Source: Cryptomeria japonica (taxonomy: Eukaryota; Streptophyta; Pinopsida; Cupressales; Cupressaceae). Taken from it: 64,000 nucleotides of DNA. The stretch covers positions 814,964,569 through 815,028,568 of the forward strand of contig NC_081414.1 in assembly GCF_030272615.1 (NCBI RefSeq). Direction: 5' to 3'. Shown here in pieces: positions 58,452 to 64,000 of this stretch (positions within the stretch are counted from its first letter, which is position 1; each line of letters opens with the position of its first letter). The position numbers were made by a program, and so were the translations under genes. The notes beneath the pieces are model-generated. The model was not told the origin of the DNA and ran no database searches. It saw only the letters and a program-made list of their open reading frames with translations.

Positions 58452-60350
58452 TAGGGTTATAGATAGGGTTATAATTATAGTTAGGGGTGTATCATAGTTA
58501 GGGAACAATTTGGGTTAGGTTTTGGTGTAGGGTTACTATTATAGTTATAATTATGGTTAGGGGTATATAATACTTTGAAATAATGTCTAGATAAGGGTTA
58601 TCTTTTAGGGTAATGTTAGGGTTAGACTTTAGGATTATGGTTAGAGTTATGTTTTAGGATTCTAGTTAGGTTTTATATTGTAGTTAGGTTTAGGTTAATG
58701 GATAGGGTTAGACTTAAGTTTATGGTTTGGATTAAGGTCAAGCTTTGTCTTAGAGATAGATTCAAGGTTAGGGTTAGGGTTTATGGTTAATGTTATGGTT
58801 ATAAATATAACTTAATTTATGGGTAGAGTTAGGGTTAAGGTTTATATCATGGTTAGGGTTAGTGTTAAGGGTTAATACTAAAATTAATGTTAGGGTTTAC
58901 ACCATGGTTAGGGTTAGGTTTAGCATTAGCATTATGGTTAGGATTTACATCATGATTTGTGTTATTATTAGGGTTAGGGTTTAGGATTAGGGTTATTATT
59001 AGAATTCTGGTTAAGTTTAGGATTATATTTAGGATCATACCTATGGTTAGGGGTGTATCATAGCTAGGGAGAATGCTAGGGTTTAGGGTTAGGTTTTGGG
59101 GTAGGGTTAAGGTTGTAGTTATGATTATGGTTAGGGGTATATAATAGTGAGGAATAGTATTAGGATTAGGGTTATCATTTAGGTTAGGGTTAGGGTTAGG
59201 TTTATATTTAGGTTAGGGTTAACTTTAGGTAAGGGTTAGGGTTAAGTTTAGATTGGGGCAAATTATTTCTACGATTAGGGATGTATCATAGTTACATACA
59301 ATGTTAGGGTTTAGGGAAGGTTTTGGGGTAGGGTTAAGATTATGGTTATGATTATTATTAGGGGCATATAATAGTTAGGGATAGTGTTAGGATTAGGGTT
59401 AGATTTTGGGGTAGGGTTAGGTTTAGAATTTAGGATTACGATTAGAATTATGGTTTGGGATTATGGTTATAGTTATATCATAGTTAGGTTCTGGATAATA
59501 AATATGGTTAGACTTAAGTTTAGGGTTTGGATTAGTGTTAGGTTTTAACTTAGATTTTGATTCAAAGTTAGGGTTAGGGTTTATGATTATTTATAATTAG
59601 AGATATAATTTAATTTAGGATTAGAGTTAGGGTTAGGGTTTATATCATGGTTATGGTTAGTGTTAAGGATAACTATTAGGATTAATGTTAGGGTTTACAC
59701 CATTATTAGGGTTAGGTTTAGTGTTAGGGTTTCCAATAATGCTTAGCATTTACATCATTGTTAGGGTTATTGTTAGGGTTAGAGATAAGGTTTAGAGTTA
59801 TTGTTAGTACTACGATTTAATTATAAGGTTACAGTTAAGTTTATGGTTAGGTTATCATTGGGGGATTACGGTTAAGGGTTAAGGTTATAGTTAATTAGAT
59901 TTAGCATTCAATTATGATTAGGATTTGATTATTATAAAAATTTAATTATAATTAAGGTTAGGATCATAGTTCAATTAGGATCAAGGTATGGAGTAGATTA
60001 TGGTTACAAGTAGCTTAAGATTAGAGTTCAATTAGGGTTAGATTTAAGTTGAGGGATAGGATCCAATTATGGTTATTTAGGATTCATGTTGTGATTATAG
60101 ATTAATTGTAGAGTTATAGTAAACTTTAAGGTTAGCTTATGATTAAGTTTAAATTAGTGTTAAGGTTTAGTTTGAGGTTATGGTTCAATCATGGCTAGAT
60201 TATGGTTGAAGTTGTATATAGTATTTAATTCTCTGGGGTTATAGTTAATTTTAGGGTTAGATTTTAATTTTGTAAGATTAGTTTTAGTGTTAATGTTAGG
60301 GTTTGAGTATGAAGCATGATGTTTGGAATTAGGGTCCTTCAGTAAAGATG

Positions 60351-60632
60351 GATTTTAAGGTTAGAGTTAACGTTTAATTAGGGTTATGGTTATGTTAACG
60401 TAAAGGATAAATTAGGGCTTTGATTCAATTACATTAGGGTTAAGGTTAAATTAGGATTATAGTTAATTGATGGTAAGGGTTTTAGATATAAGATTTTAAG
60501 GTTAGAGTTAACGTTTAATTAGGGTTATGGTTATGTTAACCTAAAGGATAAATTAGGGCTTTGATTCAATTACATTAGGGTTAAGGTTAAATTAGGATTA
60601 TAGTTAATTGATGGTAAGGGTTTCAGATATAA
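60351..60632 (+). repeat. Near-perfect 141-bp tandem duplication
   Basis: GATTTTAAGGTTAGAGTTAA starts at 60351 and again at 60492; the two copies differ at only about two positions. It is a recent duplication within the old TTAGGG-like array. Confidence 0.88.
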
Positions 60633-61150
60633 TTTGATTAGGATTATGGTTCAATTAGGTTTAGGACTTAGTTATGGTTAGGGTTCAATTATGGTTTTAA
60701 AGGTCAGGGTTTAAATTGTAGGTAGGGTTTAATTCTAGGATTAGAGTTAATTTTAGGCTTAGGTTGAAATTATGGTAAGATTATATGTTTAGGGTTAAGC
60801 TTAGGCTATAATTAGGGTTACTCTAGTAGGATAATTCTTGGGCGGGGATTGTGTTTCAATTAGAATGAGTGTTAGGGTTAGGGCTAGGATTCAATCAGGA
60901 ATAAGGTTAGCATAACAATTTAATTAGGGTTGGATTTAGTGTTTAGATTTAAATAGGGTTAATGTTTAAGAATAAAGCATTATGTTTGGGTGAGGGTTCT
61001 ATAATAATGCTTGGTTTTAATATTAGAGTTAATTTTTAGTTAGGGTTATGGGTTACATTAGCCCAAAGATTCAATTAGGTTTATATTAGGGATACAATCA
61101 TTGTTAGGTTGGGTTTAGAGTTAAGGTTATTTTAGAGTTAGGGTTTAGGT

Positions 61151-62600
61151 TACTAATGCAATAGTTTTTGAATCATTTGAAAATTGAATTTAGTAGTGGA
61201 CAAAATGCATAAAAAATTTATAAATATTTTAAGAAATATAATTTATATAGTTTAGAAAAAATTCAGTTCCAAAATATACTTAAAGAAAATTTAATATAGT
61301 AAAATATCTAATATTCATTATGAAAATTTAGACATAATATATTATATAAAGCTTAATAATCATTTAAAAAAAATTGAACATCATTTATTAAGCTTGATAC
61401 ATAATATTAATTGAAAATTATGTTATGATGTTAACTATTCATCAAGTAAACCATGGACAACTACAACATATGCGCATTCTACCATAATGAATTTTAATAC
61501 ATTTCACCCTTTTTTAAACTATCCAAGAAATTATGCTTACAATTAATGAAGATTCAAATAAGATCAAAATTGGTTTTAAGATTCCATTAGGATTAGGGTT
61601 GATTCCAACCCTAATAACTATTATAAAAAAATTACACTATGATAATATATAATTTTACTATTATATTCATTGCCTTGCAAAACAAACTAAAAAAATTGAG
61701 GCATGAATTCTTCCAAAATAAATTATTCAAGTAACAACTTGTATAAATCTTGATCACTACAACTTGTTACCATATTTTTTTACAAAATTTAAGGCATAAA
61801 TTCTTCCAAAATAAATTATTAACTTGTATAAATCTAGATCACTACAACTTGTTACCATAATTTTATTCTAGAACTTACTAAGTTTTGTAACTTTTTAAAA
61901 AAAAATGTATTTAGTTGTATATCTTTCCTCTTTTTACTATATTTTGATTTTTTGGTTAATTTTAATTAAATGCTCCATTCTTTCACTCCAAATTATTACC
62001 ATAATTTTTTTTCTAACTTACTAAGTTTTGCAATTATTTATTTTAAATTACTAAATTTAATATGTTTCTTATTTTTACTACAATCATGATCTTTTTGCAA
62101 ACAAAACATGGAAACATCTATTTTATTAGAAATAACATGCTTTATCTAAAACATGCATGCTATATTTAAGACAATTTAAATCATAATAATTATTTTTGCA
62201 AATAATATTAGTTTTATACAAATTTAAAAAAAAAATAGTAGAATTTCATAAAAACCAAATACAACATACTATATTTTAATAAAATTTCTATGTATGAAAC
62301 ACTTTCATTTACAACATCTCAACTTTCCAAAACTCACTTGAAATAAGAAATCTACTATAAAGCTTTCTATTCATCCATCTTATGCTTTTTTCACACTTCT
62401 ATGAATAAAACTTAAATTAATTGATTTTTTCCAGAAATTTATCTTTAAGTATTCCATTACTATCTCCAACGATTAAAAAGTAAATTAAATGATGATTTTA
62501 ATTCCTACTTTTTAATGTATAATTTTATATTATTATTTTTTAATTATATTTTCTTAATTAATTCCTCTGCAAACTTCATCTCACTAAAAATAAAATATAC
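61151..62600. other. AT-rich interval, no gene
   Basis: Very AT-rich. A short duplicated stretch (about 61695 and 61797, ATTCTTCCAAAATAAATTAT) is the only structure seen. Confidence 0.55.
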
Positions 62601-64000
62601 CAATCACTATTTACAGTCGGATATATGTGGGAGGAAAGGACCTCATACTGTGGCTATGTGTTACCTTTGCCTTGTGACTATACAGTGACTTAGTGGTGGT
62701 TGTCTTATCTAAAGGCAATCTCATGCAGTGCAAAAAATAGATATTTCCACCATTGAACCAGCCTTGGAATGGAATGATGCAATGCTAGTTTTTCTTGTGA
62801 TACTTTCTCAGTTTTTCCCTTTTTGATAGATATGTCTCAGGCAGATATATTTTGGCAGTAAGTATGCCTCTTGGCTGTTGGAATGAATCATGTTCAAGGC
62901 CTGCTACAGGGTGGCATTGAGAATATACCATTTTGACAGAATATTTACATCAGTGGGAACCCAATGTTTTGGTAGATATGCTACAGTGCTTTGTTCCAGT
63001 TGGTATGCAACAGCCCGACATGTACAATTGGTATGCAGTAGGTTCAGTTGGTACGCAACTTCATGGTGACTGTTTTTTTGCTGAGTTAGAGTGCCATTTT
63101 TCGTTTTAGGACAGTGATTTTACTTCCCGTATTAGATATTGCAATGACATTCTGTGTTCTCTTCCCTCTGCATTGTAATTCTGCTCTATGACAGTGCCTC
63201 AGTTTAAGGAAAGTAATAGTCATTGGAGTCAACATATGTAAGGGAAAATAGATCAACCTAAATGTCTCCTTAATCTCTAACTTATGGGACTTGCATAAAG
63301 AGGAATATAAATAAATTATTTTACTTTAATTGTAATCTTAAATTAAATTATACTTTGTTGAGAGGAAACAAAAGTAATCTTTTGTAATGTATTTTATGAT
63401 ATTTTATCTGGATTGTTCTTCCATTAAAAATTTTAAGTCAAATTTTTCAAAGAACCAAAAAAATAAAATAAAAATGATAAGTGTTACACACAACCTTACT
63501 AATCTAAAAAAACGCAAGCATTGTTTATGGTAAAAGAAAAATGTAGAAGAAAATAAAAAAACTTGAAACGATTCATTCTACCTGTGCAAATGCGAGGTGA
63601 AAGTGAAATGTCTCTCGTCAAATATGAATTCAACAAACAACACAGAGCCAATCACCTCCGTTTGAGCAAGAAACTGTGCTGAAGAACACCGTGCGGATGA
63701 ATACTTTGATTGGCAATCACCCATGTGGAAATTAAAATATTCTGATTGCATAATTGAATCGATGCAATTGAAGAGAGGTGAATGCAATTCCTCTATATGC
63801 AGCGGTAAAGTCAATCCTTTCAACTTCCTTTGGTAAAGAAATCGTATTGAATGTGTTTGAAGCATGCATCCTAACGGCTGCAAAGAATCTGCTTGGACCA
63901 TGACAGCTTGGATGGTGACAGTTCAGTACTGTTTGCTCTTCCACCTCAACAATAAAATATAACATTCACTTTTCCACTTAGTCAACTAAGTGATTTCCAA
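62601..64000. other. Unassigned interval at the right edge
   Basis: Base composition is more balanced, but I recognise no gene. At 62990-63065 the word TTGGTATGCAA (or GGTACGCAA) recurs three to four times. The minus-strand frame 63578-63901 (107 residues) has no domain I know. It could belong to a gene or element beyond the window. Confidence 0.4.

Larger units (their letters stand above)
56591..61150. repeat. Degenerate TTAGGG array (right arm)
   Basis: About 4.5 kb of GGTTAGGGTTAGG, GGTTATGGTTAGG and GGATTAGG words, the reverse orientation of the left arm. It includes TTTACATCATGGTTAGGG words mirroring the left arm's punctuation, a TRIM at 58093, and a 141-bp tandem duplication at 60351-60632. 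It becomes more degenerate past 59850. Confidence 0.9.

Noticed and set aside
51506-61150. Relic of a telomere-telomere fusion
   Set aside because: Main orientation (CCCTAA then TTAGGG) is the opposite of a fusion, and a large palindrome lies between.
63578-63901. 107-residue minus-strand frame
   Set aside because: No recognisable motif and no codon pattern I can point to; left as unassigned.

Overview
This is plant nuclear DNA made almost wholly of transposable elements and their relics; I see no intact host gene. The very large elements, a 4.4-kb solo LTR, a Tat-lineage Ty3/gypsy element with an antisense plant-mobile-domain sequence, TRIMs and kilobases of degenerate telomere-like repeat point to a large-genome land plant. 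A gymnosperm is my best guess, at low confidence. Almost every coding region carries stops or frameshifts.

Layout. (1) 1-17515: a multi-exon gene of unknown function ('gene X', copy X1, minus strand), split by a 14.6-kb Ty3/gypsy Tat-type retrotransposon (1124-15735, TSD CTATT, two 782-bp LTRs). Antisense to its pol, at 3191-3742, lies a broken plant-mobile-domain (PMD) sequence. (2) 17655-43993: a candidate 26-kb terminal-inverted-repeat (TIR) transposon, or nest of related ones, with TIRs starting GGTAAGTGCACCAAGATGG and a 6-bp TSD CTGAAG. It holds subterminal minisatellites with palindromic CGTACG-type cores, three long CT tracts, a broken transposase-like gene ('gene Y') on the plus strand, an inverted second copy of Y, two more copies of gene X (X3, X2), a ~359-bp satellite, and a 4.4-kb solo LTR (TSD GTCGC) inside X2. 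Y is split at 25527/31565 by an element with the same TIRs and a TSD of TAGAG. (3) 44000-51000: a composite microsatellite, a 943-bp solo LTR (TSD AAGAC), a PPR-like relic and a 5'-truncated LINE. (4) 51050-61150: degenerate TTAGGG/CCCTAA repeats that reverse strand at ~51500 and again across a large palindrome at ~55770-56590; a solo LTR and a 354-bp TRIM have inserted here. (5) 61150-64000: AT-rich DNA with nothing recognisable.

How parts relate. Genes X and Y look like the two genes of one transposon family: Y has acidic residues placed like a DDE/D transposase plus a GHGKGE-HDGAGA block, and X is a Cys-containing multi-exon protein whose 5' flank always holds CGTACG palindromes beside the TIR. 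The family's TIR starts with GGTAAGT, which contains the 5' splice consensus, and its insertion inside Y lies where GT-AG removal would restore the reading frame. This introner-like arrangement is the most unusual thing here. All functional statements come from reading sequence by eye; no search was run.
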